Program-made: the position numbers and the translations under genes
Assembly (NCBI GenBank): GCA_014526335.1
Contig: JACTAT010000002.1
Coordinates: 3,144,506 to 3,208,505 of the forward strand
Reading direction: 5' to 3'
DNA: 64,000 bases
Source of the DNA: Chrysaora quinquecirrha
Lineage: Eukaryota > Cnidaria > Scyphozoa > Semaeostomeae > Pelagiidae
Part shown: positions 17,826 to 51,186 of the stretch, piece by piece
Layout: the number at the start of each line of letters is the position of its first letter
How positions within the stretch are numbered: the first letter of the stretch is position 1
The notes under the pieces: model-generated
What the model was told of the DNA's origin: nothing
The model's input: only the letters and a program-made list of their open reading frames with translations
Databases searched by the model: none

Positions 17826-20800
17826 ATGGTTGATCACCAACTGTCCGGTCGTCGTTCGACGATGGGAGGTGGAAGAGCTGAAAATGTCAATGTGCCTTCC
17901 AGTCTACTTGAGGACTTCGAGAACAAGGAAGTCTTCGAATTGATTGGCAAAAGATGCTTTGTAAGTATTTTAATAATCTAGCCAGATAATCTGTGCAAAG
18001 TTTCACTGTCCTAGCGCTGGTAGTATTAATTTAATGAGCATTAAAAGTTCCTGCTTTGACCAGGAAAAGGGGGGTGAATGGTGGGGTGAAACTTTTAGCA
18101 CTGGGGGTAGGGTTAAAGCGTTCCACCCAACTGGTGGTTTGAGTGGTCTGAGCCCTTAATTTAAAAACATAAACTTTGAAAACTCATAAAATCAATAATG
18201 CGTATGTCAAGCCTGTATGCTAAGAGAGGAAACTTTGCACAAAGACTAAATTTTGGTTGCATAATATTGGTATAGGAAACCCCCACATCACAAAATTTTG
18301 GAAAATCTCCATAATTTTTGCCTGCATACAATCAACTAAAGATAAAAAGAGCTGAATGAAAATTCTAACAGAATGTCAGTCATATTACTTCAAACATGAC
18401 CAAGCAAAATTGCTGCAACCAGCCCCTACAAGCTACTGATTGCTTTATCTATGCAAATAAAAAATGTTTCTGCAGAACCTTCCCTTTCAATTAGATAGTA
18501 ATTGACTATCCTCTAACAATTCTGAGACATAGTGTCTACCCCCTCCTTTTTCTCGTTATGAGACAGAGAGAGTATAGATATTATGGAATATTCAGCATCA
18601 GCATCAGAGCACTATTAGCCTGCACACAGGCTCATAAATGTTCCTTTGAGGCTGCACATAGACCATGTGCTATGGCTACATTATCAAACTAGAACTGATA
18701 ATTTATTTTTATTTTTACTTTTTGTAGACATTGGCAACTGCTGTTGTTCAGGTGTTCATGGCACTCCCATCAAGCAGAGATAGATGGACTAAAAGATTTG
18801 CTGGTGTTGCTACTCTTACAAAAGATAATGGCAAAAGGTCCTACTTCATCAGAATTATTGATCTTATGGTAATGCATGTTTTCTTCTTTCCTTTGTATAC
18901 TAATCTCAGTTATCACAATCCTTCTAGCCAGTCTGCAAAGTGTGGCACGCATGAGATGAACAATACAACAATAGAAAAGAACAATTAAAATTGCGCTTCT
19001 GCATGTACAAGATTTGGCAAAGAACAGTATAGTGGGGTCTAGAAATTGGACCTCCCACAGTTTGATTAAACCTCCCCAAACCAGCCAGTGACATCCCTTT
19101 AATGGAAGGTCTGGCAATCATCACTTGAATTTTTAAGCAGCATCTGTGCTTCTGTCCATACCACCTGATATTTTCTAGTCTAAATCTCAACTCAGTTTTT
19201 GTAAAGTCTACTTGCTTCATTTCAATAGAGTAAAAGCATGGTTTGGGAACAAGAATTGTATAACCAGTTCACATATTCAGCTGGGAAACCCCACTTTCAT
19301 ACTTTTGAAGCTGATGTAAGTAATTTCATTCTAATCTTATTTTTTGTTCTTTTAAGCAGCTAGGGCTGGGATTGCATGAATGTTAAGCTATTTAAGAACT
19401 CAGCTAAGAATCTATAAGCAACTGTAAAAAAAGCTACACAAAGTAAAAAACTTTTTGCTATTATAAACCCTTTTTGGTCAAATTATTTTGCATTTTCTTC
19501 ATTGCAAATATTTAAATTGACATTGAAACGTTTTAGATAGAAACCCCTCCAATGCCTTTCTTGTAACAATGGCTGGCTACATTCTTTGTGCTAAGAGTTA
19601 AGCAACGTGTAAGAATTTGTGTATTCCTAGTGGGTTGACCCTTACTTTACATGTCTTTTCAATAATTTATCCATTTAAATTGTAAATGCATCTTTTTTGA
19701 AGAGTTGTAATGCTGCATTAAACTTTGCAAGTCAGCAAGAAGCAGATCTCTTCAGACGTAAAATGGAAGAAAAGCTTAAAGCAAGGGAGCAAAGGAAAAT
19801 AGGTTTGTGTAATTAGTCACAATTACAGCATTTCTATTCATATCCCAAAAGGCAATGCAGAATTCAGAAATCCCTCTTCTAAGATTCTTCTGGTTTTTTG
19901 TGGGTACTGGATACATGTCTCAAAATATTTTTCACCTTTTTGTTTAAAAATTTTTTAGAAAGACAAGACATTGCTGCAAAACTGGGTGCTCGACTGGTCC
20001 AGATAGAACTCCTTGTCCCCCTAAAGACTGAAACTACGTTATCCAATGTGTCATCCATAGATCTGGATCCTTTGTTCTGAGAATGCTTCTGTTTTCTGTA
20101 GATGTTCTTGAAGATTCTTAGATGGACTCAGTTCAATTTGGATCATGAAGTTTTTATGATTGTAGTGTTAAGATATAATGTTTTCTACTTAGAACGGAAA
20201 AACCAGATGACCAGGAAATCACCAGCACCACCATCTGATAGAAGTGGAAATGCATTGAAACCTGTTAATGGTAAGCACATTTACATCCTTTATCTTTTTC
20301 ACCTGTAAGAATGTTTTGTTACAGTGAGGTCTTTGCCAAATGATCAAACATTCTTGGTCCAACAATTCAATTTTGCTTTGGGATGAATGTTTGATTGTTT
20401 GGCCACATCAAAAAACATAACTGTTCAATACTTAGAACAACCGAGTTTTTGCAAAAATGTGCAAACACAATGCCTTTTTGCTGTAAGAAATGTTGATAGG
20501 TGCTGAAATGTTTGTGAAAAACAAAAGAAATGTTTGACAAGCAATATTGGAAAGGCAGCCAAATGATCAAACATTGTTTGACAAGCAAAATAAGCAAAAT
20601 TTGTGCTGTGATGTTTTTGAAAAAGTTATAGAACAATTTTTTCTTGATGCAAGCAAACAATGTTTGACTAGCATTGTTTTTTGATGTGGGCAAACTGTAA
20701 AACATTTTGATAGACAAGCAAATTTCAGATGATGTATGATTGTTTGGCCAGGGCAATTGGTCTTTGCCTTTGAAACATGTGAACCAAGGAAAGATGTCTT

Positions 20801-23800
20801 TGAACGTTTGTGGTTTATTGAGCGATAAGTTTATTCTTGTAAATATGTCATTATTCTCAGTGTGGTAGTTTTTAACGCTTAGTTCATAAATAAATTCATT
20901 TTTAAGATAACCAGCAGCGTGGGCCTCCAAGAAGCCCTTCACCATCATTGGCAGGAAATAACTTGAACAACAACACAACAAAGAAAAATGTGACAAACAA
21001 AAATGAGAAGAATAAAAAGAAGAACAAGATAAGCAAAGCTGATATTGGATTGCCATCAGATTTCAGGCAAGTAATTAATAATCATAGTTGATATTTTAAA
21101 GTTGCATTTAGAGGAGGATACTTTTTCTATATGCTTCAAGGTCACTTCGTAATAACGGTTGCATAATGCTGTTTAGGCTCCCTTTGTTCAAGAACTAAGG
21201 GCCTCCGACCAGAAGGGGGCCTGACCAAATTTTTCACATTGTGTGCTTTTTGGCTATTTGTACTATGCTAAAAGGCTTCTATAAACAGTAATTGACCAGG
21301 GACATGTAATGTGCATCTTTCAAGGTTTTAAATGGCATATGTTTTCAAAATTTTTCCCACTACTCCAAGTCCCCTTCAAACTCACTTTGCTTTGCCACCC
21401 CTGCACAAGGTCCTATCTTGATTCATATGGACCCAGAACGTCTAATAAGTCATTTTGGTATGTTCTGTATAATATCCTCGAAAAGGAGTGCAAGATTCCT
21501 GTTAAAACTGGAAGTTTTTCAAAGGATTTCTGTGAGAACAATGGAAATCCCCGCGAAGGTTATAGGGGATGAGACTCCAAGGAGCAAATTGCCCTTCGAT
21601 CTTTTTTGGATCATGTCCTGGGCTCTTACAATTACTGAAGTGAGCGAATCGATCTCACGATGAGTAAACATTCTAGGATTAGAACTTTCATTGTTGAATT
21701 ATGAAGCTACATTTCACCGAAATACCAAACTATTTGACTTAACGTTTCTTTAAGTAAGTTCCTCTTAATCCGACAAAGGGCCTTCAGTTTCAAAGTGTCC
21801 ACCGATGCAAAGCAAACATAGAAATTTGTTATTGCATCAACATGTCAACTTTTTATGCTAACTTAGTTCTCAGACATTGAAATACTCTGAATTTATTTCG
21901 ATTGATTATTTTTTTACTTTTTCCATTTTAGACATGTAGGACATGTTGGTTGGGATCCAAAAGGAGGTTTTGATGTAAGTTAGCCTTTAAATAAATTGTA
22001 TATTGAAAATTATTGGTTCCTTGCATAATCACAATAGCATACCGTAGTTGCTCGATTGAACGTCTGGAGCACTTGTTTAAAAATCCCGCCTCAAAGAGGA
22101 GCAATTATTTGCAGCTTCAATCCAATGTGAGAGGAAATATGGTATCGCCAGTTTGTGATCTCCAGTTTTCGATTGTTTGGTTTTTGCATTTTAAGAACGA
22201 AGAACGACAGAAAATTTCCTTAATATTCTTTATATTGCGAAACCTTTTCTCTACTGCCGTCATATCTTAACGTCAGCGGGCTACCTGAAGCGGAATCTCA
22301 GAAATGATAAATAAGTTGGAGGAAGGTGGAAGAAATAAAGCAATTTAAAAATGATCGAAGTTAAGCAGGCATGACTTTCCTACTACAATGTCTCGTTACG
22401 AAAGATTCTCTCATTGCGAAGGATTCTACCCAGCAGAGATCCAGCTTAAAGGATGAATGATTTGGTTAAGATGAAATGTTGTATTTAGCGCCAGTCCCTA
22501 GGATCTCAGAAGCAGATGAACTATCGAGACCTCGACCCTGGTTGTGATGCTACCGTGGCTGGAGCTTGAATCCCAATCTCACTGAGCCCCATGAGCTAGC
22601 TGGATTATTAGACAACGACACTCGAGAACCTCCAAATTTGCTTCAAAGTAATTTTTTTGCATTTCATAAAAATTAATTTAATTCTTCAGGTGAATAATAT
22701 TGATCCACAATGGAAGAAGCTATTTGACAATGCTGGAATCACTGAGAAAGAGCTACAAGATGAAGAGACTTCAAAGTTCATCTATGATTTTGTTGAATCT
22801 CATGGAGGCATTGAAAAGGCTACTCAAGAAATGGAGTCATTGAACAGGGCCTCTGCACCATTACCACCTCCTCCACCCCCGTCACATGGAGGGGATGACA
22901 GTAAGTTATGATTAATCTATTGTCTTTATCTATAGCTATAATCTATAGCGAAAGACGCAGTTCTGAACGCTTTTTACGACTGATATTCTTCAGAGCTTGA
23001 TAGTTCGTGTAGTGGAATTTGGTAAATCTTTATGATTCTAATTCGTAGTCTATGAGTGTGGGCAATGGTGTTTGCTTCCCACGAGGGTACTATTCGGCAT
23101 GAACAGTGAAGAGAGGTTCAAGCTCCCTACAATTCCGACAAAAGTAAAAAAATCACAAGGTTTTAAGACTTTATGGTCATATCTATGTGAAAGATTGCGT
23201 TGAACTGCCAAGATAAGCCCTATCCTTCGCAGAAGTCCCCGAATTTCCTTGTGCTCTTCCTATCTTTATGTATCTATGTAATGTCCCCGCATATTTTCCC
23301 GCAAAATATCTATATATTTTAATGGCATTGCTGGTATACTTCACTTGGCGATTTCAAAACGAACTTTCTATTGCTCTGTGCCTTAAAGTACTCTCAGTCT
23401 TCGTTTTCAGACCATAGTTTCCCATTTCCACGTAGGAAAATTGAAAAAAGATCAGAAGGACCCTTCATTTAGTTTTACTGACGGCTAGTCTTGACGGCTA
23501 GTCTCTTTTGAGAGCTTTTTCTGTACCATTCCTTTCCAGTTAAGCTTGAGGCGTCTTCCTTTCTTGTCTCCAAATCCATGGCCTGAGATTAAGCATTCAT
23601 TAATCAGTGTCGCTAGCCACTTGAGCCTTGTGAAATTGATATTAATAAAGACTGTCGTACGGCTTTTCTAAGGACTGAGTCTTTGTCAGTGTCAATACTT
23701 GAAACTTTTCCTGTTATTTCCTTTTCTAGGTAATTTGTTAAATTCTCGCCTGGCACATACTAAAAGTTTTCATTTTGTATTTTCAGGCTTGCCACCTCCT

Positions 23801-25691
23801 CCTCCACCTTCAAGGAATGCACCTAGAGCACCAACAGGACGGGTGGGTGCTCCCCACCCCCACCACCTTCAAGAGTTACAGCACCTCCTCCGCCATCCCG
23901 AGGTGGTGGAGCACCGCCACCACCACCCCCATCTCGTGGAGGGCCTCCTCCACCACCTCCTGGAAGGAATGTACCTCCACCACCGCCTCAGGTGGGCGGA
24001 GGAGTTCCACCTCCCTCCTCCTCCACCAGTTGGAGGCCCACCACCACCACCTCCTCCAGCACCTGGTGGAAATTTCCGTGATGAGGCTCCTTCGAGTGGA
24101 GGAATGGGTAGAGGTGCTCTGTTGGATCAGATTCATCATGGTGCCAAGTTGAAAAAGGTTGACGATGAGCAAAGGAAATCAGTACATATGGACGGAAGGA
24201 ATGCGTTACTTGATGCTATCAGGAAGGGAAAAGAACTGAGAACGGTAAGAATAACTATATCTTCTCCTTTTCTCCTAATTATTCGAAAAGCATTATCTCA
24301 CTTGCTACATATTTTACGTGGATTGCATGTCCCAAAGTTGAAACGCTTAACCTCCGGAATTTCATAATATAACCCGCACCGCTCGCTACTTGTCTTTCTG
24401 GACCTTTGGAAAAAGCGTTTTAATTTCCTGGATATCTGGACCGAAGTTGTTAATTTGAATTCAAATCTCGATGGCTTTCTTGAGAGTATATTGTCAGTGG
24501 AGTAGGATACTCACTCCACATTTCGAAACTTTCTGAATTCGGTCTTTAGGTTCGTGTTTCCTAGCAGAATTGCAAGGAGTTAATGAAGGGAGCTTATGGG
24601 AACATTGGGGATATTGAAGAATGTTCGGAAACGTTGGACAATATAGGGACGTGCTCGTGGTCTTACAGCAGGATTCTGGATCCGGGCTATTTACATTGTG
24701 GTCCAAAGTACCGTGAAAGTTCTATTAAGCCCCCCTTTTTCAAGAGAAAATTTGAAATAAGCCCCTCCTCTCTTTTAAGCTATTAAGCCCCACTCTTATT
24801 TTTGCCACTTGAAAGTTCAGTAGTAAACGTACGACATTTAATGAAATTGAGTTGTAACGGGTTTGATATCCAAAACTTGTGTCTTACAACAACTTATAAC
24901 TACTTAACTATACGAATTTTATGTGATCTAAGGTTAAACTTTCTTTTATAGTTCATTTTTTAATGTCTGTGGCATTTGTCTTGACAAATAAAGAACAAAT
25001 ATGCTAAATAATTTGTTAAGCCCTCTTCCTCTCTGATAAGCCCCCCTCTCTAGTTAGTCCCCCCTCAAAATGAAATAAGCCCCCGGGGTGCTAAAAAGAG
25101 CTTTTACTATACTTGAAAACAGCAGAACTTGGTATCTTACCTATCTGTCACTTGTCTGTGTGTTCTTCGCAGGTATCTCACGAGGATCACCCTCCAGAGA
25201 GCCCCACGGAATCCACTGGTATGGCTGGTGCTTTGATGAAGGCCTTGCAAGATCGGCAGAAGCATATCCAAGATTCAGGTATTTACCGTAAATGATCTCG
25301 CAAGTTCTGGTGGGAGTTTTCTAATTCGTGCTTATTAAGCTTCATCGATTAAAAAGCCTTAATTCTACATATTCTCATAGACAAGGCAAGGGCTTGGCTT
25401 TTTCTAAAAGGAGAATGCCTATGTTAACCGGAGAGTAACGGAAAACTACTAAAAATGACTTAACGCTACCTAAATTAAAGTAACCTTTGCGGCCCTTTTC
25501 CAGTTGTGCTGTTGGTTTTATCGGTCAAGGTTCATGGACAATCCAATTCTCGTCTGGAAGTATCAAACTTTTAGTGATGTGATGAACAATTTTTCTTCCA
25601 AGATCATATTCAGCACAATAATGTAGCCTTTGAGTTGTACAAAACTTCAAAATTGCGATGAATAGCGGAATCATTTTCGGGCATACTTAAA

Positions 25692-25730
<39 letters not shown>

Positions 25731-27049
25731 TCTGACACTCCTCAGAGTATGAACGTCAGAAACAGATCGAAACAATAGACTAAGGCGGAATTTATACCCA
25801 GATGCGGCTCGAAATGCACCAATCAGAAAGAACGAAAAGCTGAATTGGCATTGTGTTTTAAACACCAATCAGCTGGTCGGATACAGCGGGAGGAACAATG
25901 AATTATTTGAAGAGTCCAAGTGAGAAAACGAACTCTTTCTGTCTACACAGAACCGGCCTTTTGGTTTTGATGTAGACAGATTCCAAAACCCCTAAGTGAA
26001 ACAAAGATCTTGCTTTGCCAATGATTCTGAAAAAATCCTCGCTGTAATTTTCCGCACAAATCGGGTTATCGAGTAGATGTTGTCCTATGGCAGAATCATG
26101 TTTAAGACTAGGTTGTTGTTTAGACCCACGGGATGGTTGCTCTCTTTGCCGAAAATTATGCAGACGAATGTTAGTAGGGACATGCTGCTTTATCCTATCA
26201 CCTAATCTCTGGGAAGTACGACCTACGTACCTGGCATCACACCGGCACGAGAATTCATAAATGACCAAACTTTTTTGTGTGGTAGGTACGCAATCCTTTT
26301 GAATGGATGGTAGAACTTTCCGAGTGCCAAAAACTAACCGAGGGTTGGCAGCAGCGAAGCACTTAGTAATGGCCTTTTTAATTTGACTTTCGAATCGCAA
26401 TGAGACGTTTCCTATCCAAGGCATTTTTAGGTAAACAGGGCACTTTTGCGGACCATACTTTTTATCAGCCGAAAAACTTGCGATCTTCTTGCGAAAACAA
26501 TCCGAAATGACGTCCTCAGGGTAACCGTTTTCAATAAGAATAGACCGTAAATGATTCCGCTATTCATCGCAATTTTGAAATAATGTAGCCCTCCTTGCAG
26601 AAGCTACGGAGAAGGGGCAAAATATTCTTTTCTCCCCTCCCGTACAATCTGCACGCAGGCTAATTTCAGGCTCTGGTATGTTGTGGAATAACAGGATAAC
26701 TTAAAACCCTGTTATATAAGAAAGAGCAGATTGAGACGACGGAATTGAAATAGAAAAATGAGCAAAAAGACAAACATTTGGTTTAGTGTTAGATGTATTG
26801 TAGGCTAACAAATGTCAAATAACGCTGTCTTTCAGAGGAAGGCTTTTTCAAATAGTCTGCTGGATCGCATTTTAATGAAGTTTGTGTATCCAGTTTGTAT
26901 CAGTTCTCGTAGCGCGATTAGTTAAGCGTTGGTTTCTACAAGAAGGCTTCGACAAAGCGGAGACTGATAGCTTGTGTTATACTTTTCTTTCAGACGAGGA
27001 TGATGATGACGATGATGAAGATTTTGATGACGATGACTGGTCAGATTAA
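17826..27049 (+). CDS. WASL: WASL / N-WASP-like actin nucleation-promoting factor, complete
   Basis: Binds Cdc42 and activates Arp2/3 to build branched actin at membranes. Twelve exons: 17826-17960, 18728-18868, 19229-19315, 19703-19802, 19959-19985, 20193-20270, 20907-21066, 21932-21974, 22690-22900, 23787-24244, 25173-25278, 26994-27049. Total 533 codons plus stop, near the usual ~505. Domains: WH1 from about residue 25 ([27 protein letters not shown]), a basic lysine-rich stretch, CRIB ([12 protein letters not shown], then HVGHVGWD), a GTPase-binding region ([13 protein letters not shown]), a proline-rich region, two WH2 motifs ([28 protein letters not shown]), connector ([14 protein letters not shown]) and an acidic tail ending DDWSD with the Arp2/3-binding tryptophan. 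The polyproline segment between about 23851 and 24012 is read out of frame by a -1/+1 indel pair. Intron 7 uses a GC donor. The 19959-19985 microexon is the least certain. Confidence 0.95.
20325..20757. repeat. Repeat family with 'caaacgatcaaaca' motif, second large copy
   Basis: Same family as 13083-13363: repeated 'tgatcaaacattgtttgaca' variants, starting 'tttgccaaatgatcaaac' and ending 'tgtttggccagggc'. Fills much of the WASL intron between exons 20193-20270 and 20907-21066. Confidence 0.65.
21067..21072 (+). other. Non-canonical GC splice donor (WASL intron 7)
   Basis: Exon 20907-21066 must end '..gatttcag' to join 'acatgtaggacatgttggt' at 21932 and restore the CRIB motif. The intron therefore starts gcaagt. 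The nearest GT donor, 4 bases on, would shift the frame within CRIB. GC-AG introns are a known minor class with otherwise strong donor consensus, as here. Confidence 0.85.
22465..22640 (-). repeat. tRNA-derived SINE, minus orientation
   Basis: On the minus strand: a tRNA-like head ('aatccagctagctcatgggg', B-box-like 'gggattcaagctcc') followed by a body with 'cacaaccagggtcgaggt' and 'gactggcgctaaatacaaca'. The same body occurs at 32491-32590 and 46612-46705 on the plus strand. Lies in the WASL intron before exon 22690-22900. Confidence 0.7.
22910..23780. other. WASL intron, no feature seen
   Basis: Intron between the first and second polyproline exons. No repeat, reading frame or RNA recognised. 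Confidence 0.5.
25629..26579 (-). mobile_element. Penelope-like retroelement, 5'-truncated, GIY-YIG end
   Basis: A 951-bp insertion in the last WASL intron, opposite to the gene. It is bounded by an 11-bp direct repeat, 'ataatgtagcc', at 25618-25628 and 26580-26590, read as the target-site duplication. Inside are perfect 31-bp inverted repeats at 25646-25676 and 26549-26579. In element orientation the order is: inverted repeat, end of the protein-coding region with the GIY-YIG nuclease domain (stop at 25903), untranslated tail, a 35-base A tract (T run 25695-25729 on plus), then the second inverted repeat. Reverse transcriptase is absent, as expected for a 5' truncation. Confidence 0.88.
25903..26566 (-). 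pseudogene. C-terminal fragment of Penelope-like polyprotein (GIY-YIG nuclease)
   Basis: Open frame of about 220 codons with no start of its own; it begins in the inverted repeat. It opens with a linker ([20 protein letters not shown], then [18 protein letters not shown]). The nuclease core follows: [20 protein letters not shown], with a degenerate GIY, the YVGRT strand and the arginine of [15 protein letters not shown] and a C-terminal [12 protein letters not shown] complete it. GIY-YIG endonucleases make the nick used for target-primed reverse transcription in these elements. The frame is uninterrupted, so the insertion looks fairly young; without reverse transcriptase it cannot move by itself. 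Confidence 0.85.
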
Positions 27050-27936
27050 AAAATGCATTTGAGAAACTCTGATCTTCTTTATCTTCTTTAATTTTAACAG
27101 CGAAAATCAGAACATTAAATTTTGTTAATCTTTATGATACATTTATTGAATGATAGCTAGCTTTTGTGCATACATAGCCTGGTCCTCGTTTGGTTGTTGC
27201 AGACGTTGAAGTTTCCGAGGAAGTTTTTTGTCGACTTTGGAGCGAACGACCCTCAATATCCTGCAATGCTCGGAACGGCCGAGGAATAATTTTAGCAAAC
27301 ACCAAATCATTTGGTTCCCTGGAATAAAAACTCACCCAATATTTCTGTCCCAGTAATTTACTGGGAAGACTCAAATGAATGCAACAGCCGATTGGGATTC
27401 AGGTTTACAGCATATAAACTTAAATATAAGTTGCAAAAAAATTTGCGATGACTTGTATCTTTCTTCAATATTAAAAAGCACGTATTTTTCAGGCAAACTA
27501 TGGAATTTTGGACAAATTTATTTCAAACTAAAAAATCTTTGTAATTAAAACATTTTCATTAAGTTAACAACAAATACAAGAACAATGGATCTAAACATTG
27601 TATTTAGTCGATTTAGCACACATTTGAATACGTAGGTGCACACCATTGAAAACGTTTTTCAAAAGTGACCTAAAACTTTAATACAGCACATCCTTTAATC
27701 CATTAAGGGACTGTACACTTTTGATTCACACAATTCATCTTTGCCAGTATTAGAAATAAGAGCACACCACCAAACAAGCCTTTGAATAAGTGCACAAGCC
27801 TAAATATTGTTTAATAAATAAGGGCAAAGTTTCTTTTACTAAGTATAGTTTGTTAAAGTAGTAACAAAATGTCATTTAGCTCATTGTACGGCAAGTAGAT
27901 TGCATTTAAATTTGCAACTACAATAACCGTATTTCC
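27050..27936. other. Convergent 3' region between WASL and the folate-receptor-like gene
   Basis: AT-rich sequence holding both 3' UTRs. A possible poly(A) signal variant 'attaaa' lies about 65 bp after the WASL stop. No other feature seen. Confidence 0.4.
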
Positions 27937-29311
27937 TCATATGAGTAAAAATATAAAAAGCATAGTAATTAGCTGTGAAATTGCAATAGTTTTAGCAAAT
28001 GATCTGATATTTGTCTGAGAGCTACTTGTCTCTGAGTACGAAACTCTGCTATTGGGGTTCTGTCCAGAGAACCACATCACCATACAATTTGAGCTGTCAC
28101 TGTTTTCAGGGGCATAAACAAAGGAGGATCCCCACATTTTCTCACACAATGATTTGCCACTTCCATACATTTTCTCATATGTTACACAAGGCTTGTTTTT
28201 AGGACAACTGTTTTGGCCATGTTCAGTAAAATTGTAATCTGTGAGGACATTTTCCACACATATTTCATCTGTCTTGCAAGCTTCATACCAACGATCACAC
28301 ACAGAAGCACATATCGGCACTCCTTGTAATGGAAGAAAAACATAATTGATATAATGTGGATCAAACCATCAGCAAAGTAAAATGGTGGGTGCTGGTCTGT
28401 CCCATTGTCCCGCTGCCCTCTGCCTATCCAGCTGCTACAGATTTGCAAATTTCAATCTTTCTCTGCAGCAATGTTCAAGGATCACTAACTGGGAACCAGC
28501 GTGGTATAAGAGTCTCTTTGAAAGTTATTTGCTTATTAGCTGTTATCTTTAGTTAATTAGATATTTTAATATTTGGACTTGCTTTTTCTTTTTTAAATTT
28601 ATTTTGAATTAAACATTTTGTGTTCAGTATGTATTAATTGTTTTAACTTAGTATGTAAGTAAGCGCCCCAGACTCGATAAGCTTTGCTTCTTCTGGGGCG
28701 TATGTCAACGTATGTAGTCACTTACTGTAACTAATATGTTGTCATGAATCAGAATTATTATTAATGAAAACCAGCATTTAAGACGAACCCCTAAGAGGGT
28801 TAGCATTAGGTTAGGGATATTGCTTTTGATGCTAGCACTCTGACAAGGCCATACCTTTTAAAATGTCAAACGATGGATCTCCACTTGGTTGTTTCCACTT
28901 GTACACATATGGTGAACACTGGTAGAAGCACTCCTAGAAAGTAAAAAGAAAGGAAATGAATGAATGGATGAATATCACGAACACAAACAAAACAGCAGGA
29001 AGGACAGGACAAACGAAAAGGCAGACCCCCAGTTGTTTTACCTGGTTGACCCAAAACCTTTCACATCGAGAAGATAACTTTTTACATAAATGCCAGTCAT
29101 GGTTATATAGTTTTCTTGTTTGGTTTGCTTTGAGTTCTTTAGCAAAATCTGACGTGCAACACGTTTTGTCCCTCCAAGGACCACATTCAGGATATGTGAC
29201 TGTTTCTTTACTGGGTGATTTTTTATGATATTTACCAGAAATGCACTGCTCATTTGATTCAGCATATGGGTATAAACTAATCAAAACTAATATTGTCTTC
29301 AAAGCTGACAT
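27937..29311 (-). CDS. Folate-receptor-family secreted or GPI-anchored protein
   Basis: Three exons in transcript order: 29311-29042, 28933-28855, 28322-27937, all in phase, about 244 residues. The start MSALKTILVLISLYP is a signal peptide. An upstream in-frame ATG at 29362 is less likely because it would bury the signal. The cysteine-rich body follows the Folate_rec pattern: CGPWRDKTCCTSDFA, ECFYQCSPYVYKW, GVPICASVCDRWYEACKTDE, CVTYEKMYGSGKSLCEKMWG and SNCMVMWFSGQNPN. The C-terminus is a serine-rich linker then a hydrophobic tail (AISQLITMLFIFLLI) with nothing after it, which suggests a GPI signal. Ligand (folate, riboflavin or other) cannot be told from sequence. The gene converges on WASL and diverges from ERCC3. 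Confidence 0.85.
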
Positions 29312-29598
29312 AGTCAAGTTGTGTTTTGTGAAAAACAAACAAGAAATTGAAGTTTTCTTCACAAAGAAAGCACCACGTGCGCAATGCTTCTTTCTCCAAA
29401 ATAAAAGGCTACCATTTTGGCCTCACTTTGATGTTGTACTATATTGCTGTTGCTGTTGTTGTTGTCTGGGAGCGAGGCGGTGGGACAGTGGGACAGAAGC
29501 TTGAATCGAACTGACTCGAACTGAAACTCCGGCCTGGCAAGTTGGGATGCAAAGCCAAGAGGTGAGGTAACAGCCAGTTAGCAACTGACAAATGTGTC
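29312..29598. promoter_or_regulatory. Divergent folate-receptor-like/ERCC3 promoter interval
   Basis: Only 287 bp lie between the two start codons (29311 minus, 29599 plus), so a shared promoter is likely by layout. It includes a short GCTGTT/GTT repeat near 29443-29466. No TATA box was singled out. Confidence 0.55.

Positions 29599-51186
<21,588 letters not shown>

Noticed and set aside
20367..21056. 229-codon minus-strand open frame, the longest in the window
   Set aside because: It is antisense to WASL exon 20907-21066 and the adjacent intronic repeat family, and has low-complexity Phe/Ser/Cys content with no domain.
23850..24014. Programmed ribosomal frameshifting in WASL
   Set aside because: It would need two opposite shifts within 160 bases and no family member is known to use it; a pair of indels is simpler.
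23775..24172. Additional open frames overlapping WASL exon 10, both strands
   Set aside because: By-products of CCA/CCT/GGT repeats. Only the frame that joins the upstream and downstream exons is supported.
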